Positions 33,714 through 43,773 of a stretch of DNA of 64,000 nt are shown here, one piece after another. The translations under genes and the position numbers were made by a program. The stretch spans positions 2,542,001-2,606,000 of the forward strand of contig NC_031672.1 in NCBI RefSeq assembly GCF_001640025.1, read 5' to 3'. Source of the DNA: Sugiyamaella lignohabitans (lineage: Eukaryota; Ascomycota; Dipodascomycetes; Dipodascales; Trichomonascaceae). Within the stretch, counting starts at the first letter, position 1; every line of letters starts with the position of its first letter. The notes beneath the pieces were generated by a model, which made no database searches, was not told the origin of the DNA, and saw only the letters and a list, made by a program, of their open reading frames with translations.

Positions 33714-33950
33714 GCATCATTCAGCAGCGTCAATAATACCAGAAACAGAAAGGCTCGCATCAGCAGCATCTGCCTGGGTTGCAGGAGCAGGAGCATGGGT
33801 CACCGTAGCAAGCAACCCCACACCATCTCACCACATAAAAGAGATCTACTAAAAAGTGAGCCCACTTCAGACCAACGACCATCAGCCCCCCCCTATCCAG
33901 CAACCCGCCACCAACAGGGGCCCCTTCTCAAACACGGGGGCCACAAACGA

Positions 33951-34013
33951 ACGACTCGAGCGAAGCGAGAGGAGCAACCAGGGTCTGGGGCGGAGCCCCA
34001 GCCGCCGGAGGCA
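33951..34013 (+). repeat. GC foldback element 14, single arm A
   Basis: ACGACTCGAGCGAAGCGAG, AGGAGCAACCAGGGTC, TGGGGC-GGA-GCCCCA, GCCGCCGGAGGCA. No core beyond the first bases. Confidence 0.87.
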
Positions 34014-34407
34014 GACATCCACCCTCAACTCACCGGCCTGCCACAGGCTGAATGTGGATACGGGTATCGCCGAATATGGAGATAGGCGATTGTTGGGAGC
34101 TCGAGAGCGCGTTCCCCGCACTTAGTAAAAAATAAAAATAAGCTATTTCTGCACAATGCAAGCACGCACACTGATTGGGAGATTTAAATAACGTTAGTCT
34201 TTATAATACCTGCCCAAAACGGGCAGCAGATCTGCCAAGTCATGTAGCTTAATATCTTAAATAGTCAGCCACAAGCGATTGTGCTGCGCTGCAAATGCAC
34301 CCCGCGTTGCCTGCCCCTCTTCTGGCCAAGCGGCCGACCCGACCAGGCCAGGTCTTGACAGGTCGCCGTTGGGTCCAGCGGGTGTCAGATCGCATTGACG
34401 GGCTTGA

Positions 34408-34545
34408 TGCCTCCGGCGGCTGGGGCTCCGCCCCTGACCCTGGTTGCTCCTGCTTCGCAGGAGACTGCTGGCACCGTGTACGCTCGACTCGAGCGCAGCG
34501 AGAGGAGCAGCGGGGTCTGGGGCGGAGCCCCAGCCGCCGGAGGCA
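34408..34545 (-). repeat. GC foldback element 15, full length (138 bp)
   Basis: Left arm B, core on the minus strand GCGTACACGGTGCCAGCA, right arm A (CTCGAGCGCAGCGAG, loop GGA). The flanks continue the symmetry: GATGCC on the left, GGCATC on the right. Confidence 0.93.
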
Positions 34546-35014
34546 TCTGGCCACGCCCCCAGGAAGGAAGAAAAAAACGGCTAACGGCCTGCTATGAACT
34601 TAAAAGCTTAAAAAGCAGTGCCCAAGCCCGCCTTGCAGCCCCTCTCTCTGTGGACGACAGTGGAACTGAATCTTTTGAGGGCCTGAAGTACGACCCCCGC
34701 CGACCGGCAGCGATCCTGTACACAGACTGCCGCAGGCTGTCGCAGGAGTGTTTGGGCGTGTGGTAATATTTCCGCCTATTTTCCCAGTAAAAATTTTCAC
34801 CTGCACCAACTGGCTACTGTCCCATGTACGACGTTACACGGACGGCCTTGCCAAGCACCGGCTTCGTAGCCAGCGTATGTCTTAGACAGGCCTCTGAGAC
34901 CTAGTCCTGCACAGTGCGGGGTCGTTGCAGACCCCCCACACTTGCAGCCGGAGCTCCTCTTCGAGGCCTGGCGGACCCCGCTGGGCCGTGGGGGGCCGGG
35001 CCCGGGTGCTCCGC

Positions 35015-35155
35015 TGCCTCCGGCGGCTGGGGCTCCGCCCCAGACCCTGGTTGCTCCTGCTTCGCAGGAGTTGACAGGAGGCCGTAGACGCAACGACTCG
35101 AGCGCAGCGAGAGGAGCAACCAGAGTCTGGGGCGGAGCCCCAGCCGCCGGAGGCA
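35015..35155 (-). repeat. GC foldback element 16, full length (141 bp)
   Basis: Left arm B, diverged core (minus strand TTGCGTCTACGGCCTCCTG), right arm A (CTCGAGCGCAGCGAG, loop GGA), end GCCGCCGGAGGCA. Confidence 0.92.
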
Positions 35156-35272
35156 CACCCGGGTAAGATGTGAGGCTGACTCTACGCAGTGTAATACTAC
35201 TTTTGGTAATGCTTTACTTATCTGAGACTAAGGTAAAATTAAGGTATATTTCAATAGTTGTAATTGAAAAAT

Positions 35273-35291
35273 CATATATATATATATATAT
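35273..35291. repeat. (AT)n microsatellite
   Basis: ATATAT run about 300 bp upstream of the GNAT gene ATG; may be part of its promoter. Confidence 0.6.
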
Positions 35292-35586
35292 CGAATCGTT
35301 CCATAGGCACGGAAGTGGCCTTTTTATAGTTAATTCATCTTTAGTTTCTTTAGTACGGATAGACCTTCTTCCAATCACATAGCAAGGAAAATAAGATGAT
35401 TGGCTGATAGAAGACAAAACAAAATAATTGGTTGGTAAATGGAAATTTAGGTTAGGGCGGTATCATCCGCGGTAGAGGTTGTAGAGCTCACAAAGATAAG
35501 GGCTAGGGCTCGAGATGCGGTGAGGAGCTGATGGTGGTGACTAAGTGTATGGTGGTGGACAGTTGCGAAGAGTGAAGGACATAGAA

Positions 35587-36291
35587 ATGGAAGCGTCGAG
35601 TGGTGAGCGTCCTGTGGGTGCGGTGGTGGCTAATGCGGAGGTGCCGGCCGGCAGACCCGGTCGTATTAGTATCAGGGGAAGGACGGTCAGCCTGGTGCCG
35701 CTGGAGTCAAGACATGCTGACCAGCTGTATCCTCTGATTGCCGGGAAAGAGAATGAACAGTTGTGGGATTATATGCTTGTGGGCCCTTTTAAGTCAGTTC
35801 ATGAGTTTAAGGAGTGCATTACTAGTTACGCTAATAGTACGGACGATGCGTTCTATGCTATTATCGATAATGCGACCTCCGAGGCGGTGGGGTACATCTC
35901 TTTTCTCAATATCAATCCCACTCATAAATCAATTGAACTGGGTAATATATTATATACTTCTAAATTACAGCGCACTGTCGGAGCTACTGAAGCGGTGTAT
36001 CTGATGTCCAGATATGCATTAGAAGACCTCGGATACCGTCGTTATGAGTGGAAATGTAATAACCTTAATGCCCCTTCTCGGAGAGCTGCTCTACGCTACG
36101 GGTTCCAGTTTGAGGGAGTGTTCCGTAATCACTTCATTGTGAAGGGTCGCTCTAGAGACACTGCGTGGTTTTCTATTCTGGACTCAGAGTGGCCTGTGGG
36201 GAAGAAAGCATTCGAGGGTTGGTTAGATCCTAGTAATTTTGATGCAAATGGAAAACAACTGCGAAAGTTGGAGCAGTTTCGTCAGAGTTAG
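35587..36291 (+). CDS. GNAT-family N-acetyltransferase (RimJ/RimL type)
   Basis: 234 residues from the ATG at 35587 (an upstream in-frame GTG is unlikely). It matches the Acetyltransf_3 group of GCN5-related acetyltransferases that also includes yeast YIR042C: GRTVSLVPLESRHADQLYPL (start of the fold), FYAIIDNATSEAVGYISFLN (central strands), IELGNILYTSKLQRTVGATE (the Q-R-T-x-G-A-T-E segment is the acetyl-CoA phosphate-binding turn), LGYRRYEWKCNNLNAPSRRA and LRYGFQFEGVFRNH (C-terminal strands and helix). Known relatives modify small molecules or protein N-termini; the substrate here is unknown. No targeting signal, so cytosolic by default. The upstream region is free of GC elements from 35156 on. 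Confidence 0.9.
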   Translation: MEASSGERPVGAVVANAEVPAGRPGRISIRGRTVSLVPLESRHADQLYPLIAGKENEQLWDYMLVGPFKSVHEFKECITSYANSTDDAFYAIIDNATSEAVGYISFLNINPTHKSIELGNILYTSKLQRTVGATEAVYLMSRYALEDLGYRRYEWKCNNLNAPSRRAALRYGFQFEGVFRNHFIVKGRSRDTAWFSILDSEWPVGKKAFEGWLDPSNFDANGKQLRKLEQFRQS

Positions 36292-36723
36292 AATAGGTTT
36301 AGAATTTTCTAGATTTACCATTAGTTTGTTTATAGATGATGTGACGCAGTGCCTCAGTGGTAGCTGAGGTTGTGTATCAATAAATTTTGTTTGTGTGTTT
36401 ATGTGATCTGTGTAGATGTGTATTGCTTTTAAAGTTATGTGTGGATTAATATGATCTGAGAGTTGAATATCAACCGTGATAATTTGAACTATGAGTTGGT
36501 TGATCCACGAGTTAATATAAGCCACTGATTGATGGTCTACTTCGTCGAGAGAGTGTCTGCCGATATGATCTCATATTTGAGATACTCTATTGACCGATAA
36601 GATCTAGAGGATACGGATATTCTATTTTTGATTGGATCTATGACTGCTATACTTCAATGGTTACTATATTATACACCGTGCACCCATGCTTGGATACACT
36701 TTTTTTTTTACACAGGTTGGTAC
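36292..36723. other. Convergent intergenic space, no gene seen
   Basis: AT-rich 3' space between the GNAT gene and the Zn2Cys6 regulator. Nothing but T-runs suited to transcript ends. Confidence 0.5.
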
Positions 36724-39574
36724 TTATACAAAGGAAATGTGGTTGAACTTCTGTTGTAGATATCGAAGGTCACTTTCCAGGAGGAATTCAGAGATTCCCA
36801 CGTCGGATTCTGGTTCATCGTCGAGCCTTTCGCTTGATGCAAGATTATCCTTGGCCATTTGATAGTTGAGAGATTGGTTGCCAGCAGTCGAGCTGATGGC
36901 GTATCTAAGATATCGAAGGAATTCTAAACACTTTGCTGCGACACTATTGGTTCTAGCCATGTCATCGATAAACGAAATGGCCTGGTCCAGATGGTTCACC
37001 AATTGATAATTCTCTATCAGAACAAGAGGAATACCCAGTTCATATTCATGGCGTAACATTATAACTGCAACCAGTACAAGTGACGACTGAAATACATAAT
37101 TCAGTATCGACCACCAGGGGCCAAGCAGACAGATTTTATTACTGGCACGTCGGACTATGGTTATGATCTCAATACATGCTATCAGAGCACCCTGAATGTT
37201 TTTGCCTTCAAATTCCGAATGCGGTCTGGCTCTTGCTCCGCTATTTCTATCAGCTAATAGCATGAGCAAATTGGAGATAATGGCCCGGTGAAATAACAGT
37301 CTCACAAAGTGATAGCGCAATATGAGAATGACATGTTGTCTTTTTACCAAGGAATCACTGGTGTCATTAATAATCTCATCAAGGAGCTGGCCGAGAAAGT
37401 TTGCAGGGATGATTTGAAGAAAGTCCGGAAGTTCGCTTGCCCAAGTTGTAAGTGACCTTTCAATTCTATCAAAAACTACCTCAAGCTCGTCTGCATTTTT
37501 TATCAGATACGAAACTTCGTTCCAGTCGAGATTTCCATCATATATATCATCGACAATATCACTTAGAACGTTATACAATCGGATTGATTGAACGTAAGAA
37601 GGAAGCAGACTCGATGGCAAATGCAATTTAGTCTCGTGGGCGGCATGGATGTCTCGAATATCTTCATCGATATGTAAAGGTAATTCAACTTGGCCGCGCA
37701 TACCAGAAGATAAACTTTGTGGTTTGCCTAGTGTCACCGAAATGGTCTGGTCTATTAATACACACGCATGCCACGTTCGCTTCCTTGTCTCTCTATCTAG
37801 CCTTGTCAGTCGGTTGAGGGCATGTTTAGAATGTAAACCTAATTGTATGGCCGAACGAATAGCCAAACCGATAGTATTCCAGCACTCGTGTGGTCGTCTC
37901 GTCCTTTGTAAATAGAGACATACTAGCAACAAAAATTGAACAACATCAAGAGTCACCGGTGCCATTATGTTTGCACCATTGTAATAGTGATAAAGCTGTA
38001 TGGCCTTGGAATAAAATAGCTCTGCTTGCTGCCCTTGTTCTAAGTTTGTGTTGACATGACCTTCATCTAAAGTTCCAAGTGCTAGAACTATATTTAGACG
38101 GGCCAGCCAGGACCACCCACTGTGAGTGGCTGCTAATCCGGAATCTCGTGTAGACTTGAAATCGGCAATAAAAATCTGTCTATGAAATATCGGGAATACA
38201 ATCCCGGTATTTTCAAAAAACTTGTTTATCAGCTGGTAACATATTGAGTCATCAGGAATAGAATAAATATCATCCTTGTCGATAAAGGTGTTAAATTTTG
38301 GCAAGGGTTGTCGACTGGACTGAGTGACTCGTTGAACAGGAGAAAATTTTCGGTCCTCGGTTGCAGCTCGACATGATGCAAGCGCGATTAGTGACAGTAT
38401 ACGTCTAGAAAAAATTACAGTCGAAGAAGGCCCAAAATAAATATAGTCATCGTCATTTTTGATGCTACTATTGCTGCTATTTTGTCCGAAAAAAATACTA
38501 GATTTCACGTCGCTAGAACTGCTAAAAATAGACTCAGTTTCATCACGAAACTGTCGTTGTTGTGGGTATAATACATCGGCTGAAGATCTATCTGCAGTGG
38601 CTCGGTTGTTTTGTGTCGCGGCGAAGCCTAGCTTCTTGATAATACTGTCGCCGAAATCGCTTAAAAGTCTGTTGTTACCGATTAGTATAGTTGATCTTAG
38701 GTGTAGACCACTCGAGACCATTCTCTCAAGGGTATAGATATATAGATATTGAATACATACCTTTTCATATCATCTAGAGACGGTTGTTGTTTGACAATAG
38801 TTTCAATGTTGGTAATCTGTTTCAGCGAAGCGCTAGTAGAAAACAGTCTGCCCTCGGTGCCAGAAGTGGACCCCGAGCTCGAAGCCGATGCTGTTTCCTG
38901 ATACACACATTCGAATCCCAAATCTATACAGGTTGAACATTTTGGTCGCCAACCATCGCACTGAGTCTGTTAGATATCCTTAAGCCTGGCTATGGTGGTC
39001 ATCTAGCCTCCTACTCAATGAACCCATTCGGAATCCAAAGGAGATATATACCAGAATTCATGGGGGGTCTCATAATCAAATCGCAAATCGTGCTTTTAAT
39101 ATCTGTTGATGGTGTTTTGGTGGTTTCTGGTGATAAGACCGGATGTCGATACGCTAGCTTCACCCTTATTGGCGAATCATAAGACAACGTAATCATTTTA
39201 AATGTTTGCCACGAACGTGCCAAAGCGACAACCCTACCAACCGAAAATCACCAGTAAAATCGAATCAAATCAGCTCTATTACCAAGACAATTGATCCCTA
39301 GAGATATCTAATCAATACATTCTCGAAAAATGCTGGTCATTATCCAGCCCCTTAGGAACCAAAAATCAAGATAACGCCCTGGTAACACCATAATATCACC
39401 ATCCTAATAACCCAAACACCAAAAACAAATAATCCCAATACTTACCTTTGATTTTCTAAGCCGGCAAGAATTACAGGCAACTGCAACTCGCTTACGCTTG
39501 GAACCGACTATTACAGGAGGATTATCCGGGCCAGTCTGGTTCAATATCCTATCTAAACCACCTCCAACACTCAT
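36724..39574 (-). CDS. Zn2Cys6 transcription factor, three exons
   Basis: Exons 39446-39574, 38761-38960 and 36724-38668 give 757 residues. Intron 1 (38961-39445, 485 nt) has GTAAGT and CTAAC close to the AG; intron 2 (38669-38760, 92 nt) has GTATGT, TACTAAT and CAG. Splicing rebuilds a perfect binuclear cluster: C34, C37, C44, C51, C54, C61 (spacing 2-6-6-2-6), with intron 1 between the second and third Cys. A short Ser-rich linker follows, then a fungal-specific middle homology domain from about residue 240 on (FPIFHRQIF, VQFLLLVCLYLQRTRRPHECWNTIGLAIRSAIQLGLH). Such proteins bind CGG-type sites as nuclear regulators of metabolism or stress. The target pathway is unknown. All three junctions keep frame, which strongly supports the model. 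Start ATG at 39574. Confidence 0.9.
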
Positions 39575-40405
39575 TGTTAACTCATGAGAAGACAAATGTT
39601 TAAGAAGGAAAGAAAAAAAATTTCAGAATAAAATAATATAAAAAAGTATAAATCTAAGTTGAATAATGAAAAGTTGCTAGATAGAGCGCCCCTAATGTTT
39701 CACTGTTTCAAGTTCGGCACCAATTTTGCAACAATAGCAGCCAGTTTGAGCAACGATCTTCTAAAATAAGGTCGCATCTGACATTTCCAGTGCATATTTA
39801 TGCAGAGGTAAGACATGATCAACTTTATTCTAGCAACCCAGGGTCATCATTGTTTATATAGATTTAGCTCATTTATGGATGCTCGACTTTTGGCCCATGT
39901 CCCTGCTTCCCGGTCCAAAAAAATCGCGTGATTCCCGCTAAATGGGTAATGTACATCGTCACCTGCAAGACGTCGAGCAGCCAATTCTTGTCTCCATGCA
40001 CTGATCCCGGTGAGCTGCGAGTTATATGCGGGTTACCGCCTCGCCCATCTCGGATATCAAACGCCCATGACGGACTTGCGGCCCATGATTCTCGAGTCAT
40101 CACCCAAGATCACTTTCCCCTGCCAACCGGATTCCAATTTTCTTCACCACTGGTATCACCAGTGACGAGCTTCACAATTTTCGTGGCAAAACACACCACC
40201 CGACGGCCACCCGACGGCCATCCGACGTTTGCGCCGACTTATACATATTCGCAACGGCCGAAGGGCTAATGTGACCAGACTTGCTTGCTCTATCTGCTGG
40301 TGGCGAAGTCGTTCTGCAGCTTCACAAACAGAATGACGTAGACTGCTTTTGGCCACCAAAACCAACTTCTACAGTATTCTCGGGTATTTTTTCCGAGGGT
40401 AGATT

Positions 40406-40583
40406 TGCCTCCGGCGGCTGGAGCTCCGCCGCAAACTCCGTGGCTCCTGCTCCGCAGTAGTTTGCGTGGGGGTTGCGTTGTTGCTGATGTGGGGACATCA
40501 CGGTGCTTGAACCTCGGAGCTTCGACTCGAGCGTAGCGAGAGGAGCAGCGGGGTCTGGGGCGGAGCCCCAGCCGCCGGAGGCA
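40406..40583 (-). repeat. GC foldback element 17, two-armed, worn left arm (178 bp)
   Basis: Left arm B is degenerate (GGAGCTCCGCCGC, CTCCTGCTCCGCAGTAG), the centre is longer than usual, and right arm A is intact (CTCGAGCGTAGCGAG, loop GGA). It ends 85 bp from the stop codon of the DUF89 gene. Confidence 0.85.
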
Positions 40584-40590
40584 TGTTTCC

Positions 40591-40625
40591 GCCACCACCG
40601 CCACCACCACCACCTCCACCGCCAC
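40591..40625. repeat. (CCA)n trinucleotide repeat
   Basis: GCCACCACC repeats directly next to GC element 17. Confidence 0.7.
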
Positions 40626-40667
40626 TCAACGATTAAAATATTTATTTTCTACACGTGCTAATCTATT

Positions 40668-42122
40668 TTAATTTTCACCGCTCGAGTACTGGATCAAGGC
40701 GTACTTGCCGCTGTAGGCCCAGCCTAGGGGGTTCGAGTTGCCAAGGGCAGCCCATTCTTTTTCGAGTTCTTGTTCTCTGTTTTCGGCGAGTCCAGCTACC
40801 ACATCGGCTTTGATGGTTCGGAGTGTTAGTACTCGCAGACCCGAACTGGCTAGGTCTTGAATGGCAGTCAGGAATGGCGTGGTTCGTGGCCACATAATAT
40901 CGCCAACCAGTTTACGGTAGTTGAGATCGCCCTTGAAAATGACAAGTTTCGAGTCCTTAAGATCTTCCCATACAAGATGGCCGCCACAGGGGTCTTCTTT
41001 CTCGGTGATATCCCAGAATGGAGCATAAGTGGTCCAGAAACTGGATGTTCGGATCACCAGTTGACCCTCGCTGTGATAGTGGATCAGCTTTTCAACGAGA
41101 TAGTCGATGTCAGCACGATGATCAGGGAACGCTTCAGTGTCTTGTAAAAGGTTGAAGAGCTGTAGAATATCGTGGGGAAGCACGTCAGAAACAAACCATG
41201 GCAGTGATTTGGGGTGAAGTACAATAGTATCAGCCAGTCCAGAATCGAGTAAAAAGAGAGCAAATACCAAATCGGTGTACAGTTCGAAACCAGAGTTGTC
41301 AAGCACAAAGTCGACTCGTCCGCCTTTTTCACTGCTGATAGCTTCCCAGGCAGCAGGGAGATCATTGGCGAGAATGTTTTTGGAGTTTTGTTTACGGACC
41401 TCTGCTCCTTGCAATTTCTGGATCTCTTCTAACGAAACAGTAACGAGTAATGACAAGTCTGTAGCATTGCCCCACAGAGAGATATCGGTGAACTCGGAAA
41501 ACAGCACTTGAATAGCTTCAGAGTCAGCATTGGTATGATGTGCTTTCAACTGTTCGGCCAGAGCCTTGTAACGAAGAGCCAGCTCGGCCACGGCACTTGC
41601 TGATTTCTGGAAAGTCTCGATCTTTTGACGGGCGAAAATGTCATAGGACTTCCAGTGCTGTGACAATTCGAAAAATGTGTACAGTTTTCTATATAGGTAG
41701 CATTCAGAATAAAGCCAAGGAGCTGATTGCCAAGTCAATGGACCAATAGCACTCAGCTCTTCATTGTAAGATTTACAATCAGATGCTACACCAGCAGTTG
41801 GCAGGGGCTCAATAGACCGATCATGCTGGAGCTCATGCTTCAAACTGACCACTTGCTCAAGAATCTTTTTACCTTCAGCAATCTTGTCTTCTTGCTTTGA
41901 AGAATCCAACTCACCAATACTGGTGTGTAAATCATCAATTACACCTGTGACAATAGCTGGCCATCTGGTAGTAGCAGATGCCTTAGCAAATGATTTGGGA
42001 TCATTGTTCGCATATGGCGGGAAAGGGGGGTTATCTTTGTAAAGTTAGCGTCACATACTAGTATAAAAATAAAACCATGCAATTTGGGTCTTGCTGGAAA
42101 ACATAAACTTACGAAGAGACAT
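40668..42122 (-). CDS. HRT2: DUF89 metal-dependent damage-control phosphatase (YMR027W/ARMT1 type), 10-nt first exon
   Basis: Exon 1 is only ten bases (42113-42122, ATG TCT CTT C); exon 2 is 40668-42034. The intron (42035-42112, 78 nt) has GTAAGT, CTAAC and AAG. The spliced protein is 458 residues, beginning MSLHNPPFPPYANNDPKSFA, which lines up with yeast YMR027W. Family motifs: TTRWPAIVTGVIDDL near residue 30, ISLWGNATDLSLL, the metal/active-site VDFVLDNSGFELYTDL, SFWTTYAPFWD, and FKGDLNYRKLVGDIMWPRTT. Members are Mn/Ni-dependent phosphatases that remove damaged sugar phosphates such as fructose-1-phosphate; human ARMT1 is a relative. All recognisable motifs are intact. It is divergent from TAP42 across a 408-bp shared promoter. 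Confidence 0.94.
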
Positions 42123-42530
42123 TTTTTCGCAACCAATGGGTGGTGACTAGGTGAAAAAACAACTGTCAGATGTAAATAAAACAAATACTAGCTGTTGAGT
42201 CCGGGTCACAAAACACGTGAGCAGTCCTGTTTCAAGTCGAGTCAACATCTACCACTTATGCTTGATGAGCAGGTAGGTAGTAGCTTAAGCTGGAGTATTG
42301 AGACGAAAGGTATATAAATTTGTCAATTCGGGAAGTTTGAAGTTCAAATTTCCGGTAAAATAATATAGAGACGATAGAATTAATTCGGTGGACGAGACGA
42401 TATCCAATATCCAGCGTCATTAGTAAACAAAAGTGCTGCAAGCCAATTGAGTCTACTAGCAACCCACTATACATATCCTCTGACCAAGAGGTACCAATTC
42501 AAAAAAAGTCACAAACTTATAATAGCTGCT
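42123..42530. other. Shared divergent promoter, HRT2-type gene / TAP42
   Basis: 408 bp between two divergent ATGs. AT-rich; no GC element and no gene. The two genes could be co-regulated. Confidence 0.5.
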
Positions 42531-43649
42531 ATGTCAGATCAACCAGTATCTCTAAAGAGTCAATTTGACAAGGCAGTCAAGCAACAACAACAGCTTGAAT
42601 CTGGCAAAATCCCATTCCGTAGCGATGACTATTCAAAGACATATAAAGAGACTCTGGCTCTGTTCAATAGCTGTCGCAAACTGGCAGACAGATTAGGTTT
42701 ATTCAGTCGTAACGAGTCTGCTGAAGATATATCCACTAGCAGTATCAGGTATTTATCAATAGACTACCATCTGGCAGCACTATTAGCACGACCACCACCA
42801 GACGAGGGTCCATTAGATCCAAGTCGACGATTATCAGCCGTTAAATCAGTTATTCAGAGCCATATTGCATTTCTTACCCAGCTCGATGCCTACAAGATCT
42901 TACTAAAAAGTTATTCGTCCAAACTACAAGATGCTCTTCAAAGCAGAGAGAACGATGCAGACAGCCTGCCGGACTTCAGACTGCTTGAAGGAAAAGACGC
43001 TGTTGACAGAAGAGCTCAGAAAATCGAGATGTTTAAACTGGAAAAGTCACTAGAACAGAAAATAGCAGCATTCAACAAAGCACATCCGGCCTCCGAAAAC
43101 GATACTGAAGACAGTTCATTTGACGATGAAACTTACCGACAAGTACAATTCGCACAACTGGGTATTTACGCTCTCAAGTCGTTCACTGCGCTCCAGAACT
43201 TAGCTATGGAAGTAGAGCTTCTAAGAACGATGCCACCACCGCCTGATCCTAGCACCAATCCAAGACCCCACTCGGATGACAGAGAAGCATCACGTTCAAA
43301 TACAGGCTATACAACTCGTTTGGAGCAACCAGTACACCAACAACCGCTGCTAACGAAATCTGGCAAGGTCAACCGACCATTCACAATAGTCTCGACCAGA
43401 GACCAAATTGCCAAAAACGCTTTTGGCACGGGCCAGACCCTGCCAACCATGTCTGTGGAGGAGTATCTCGAAGAAGAAATGAAACGAGGTGGTATTATCG
43501 AGGGCGGTGGCGAGCAAAGTGCTAAACAAGAAAGCGAGGACGAGGACGACATGGAAGCTCAGGATCGCAAAACTCTCAAAGCCCGAGAATGGGATGAATT
43601 CACCGAGGCAAATCCAAAGGGTTCAGGCAACACTATCAATAGAGGCTAG
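42531..43649 (+). CDS. TAP42: TAP42/alpha4 family PP2A regulatory protein
   Basis: 372 residues from the ATG at 42531 (the frame is open upstream but from a TTG). Yeast Tap42 is 366. Family features: N-terminal helical TPR-like domain (LKSQFDKAVKQQQQLE; ALFNSCRKLADRLGLFSRNE; SIRYLSIDYHLAALLA), FELD-type basic helix DRRAQKIEMFKLEKSLEQKI, and the C-terminal disordered segment with the conserved NAFGTGQTLPTMSVEEYLEEEMKRG and GNTINRG at the end. Tap42 binds PP2A-type catalytic subunits (Pph21/22, Sit4) downstream of TORC1 and controls nutrient-responsive phosphorylation in the cytosol. The R-D-Q-I-x-x-N-x-F-G-T-G motif is intact. No intron. Confidence 0.96.
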   Translation: MSDQPVSLKSQFDKAVKQQQQLESGKIPFRSDDYSKTYKETLALFNSCRKLADRLGLFSRNESAEDISTSSIRYLSIDYHLAALLARPPPDEGPLDPSRRLSAVKSVIQSHIAFLTQLDAYKILLKSYSSKLQDALQSRENDADSLPDFRLLEGKDAVDRRAQKIEMFKLEKSLEQKIAAFNKAHPASENDTEDSSFDDETYRQVQFAQLGIYALKSFTALQNLAMEVELLRTMPPPPDPSTNPRPHSDDREASRSNTGYTTRLEQPVHQQPLLTKSGKVNRPFTIVSTRDQIAKNAFGTGQTLPTMSVEEYLEEEMKRGGIIEGGGEQSAKQESEDEDDMEAQDRKTLKAREWDEFTEANPKGSGNTINRG

Positions 43650-43773
43650 ATGCTGGAGGCAGCCCGAGCTTAAGACTCGGATCAAAAGGTTTCAAGAAAC
43701 AGTATAAATAAAAGGTAGATGCCCGAGGCATTTGCACATATGTTTTTTAGCATGTATTTAAAGAAGAAAAAAT

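Larger units (their letters stand above)
31615..35586. other. 4-kb gene-free, GC-element-rich region
   Basis: No convincing gene. It holds GC elements 11-16, a CAG repeat and GC-rich unique DNA between about 32.4 and 35.1 kb. All longer ORFs here run through GC elements, which are open in several frames and give repeated peptides such as GVWGGAPAAGG and LRRLGLRPRP. Confidence 0.55.
39575..40667. other. Intergenic, promoter of the Zn2Cys6 gene plus GC element 17
   Basis: No gene seen. It holds GC element 17, a CCA repeat at 40591-40625, and a run of CCGACGGCC-type repeats near 40197-40225. Confidence 0.5.
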
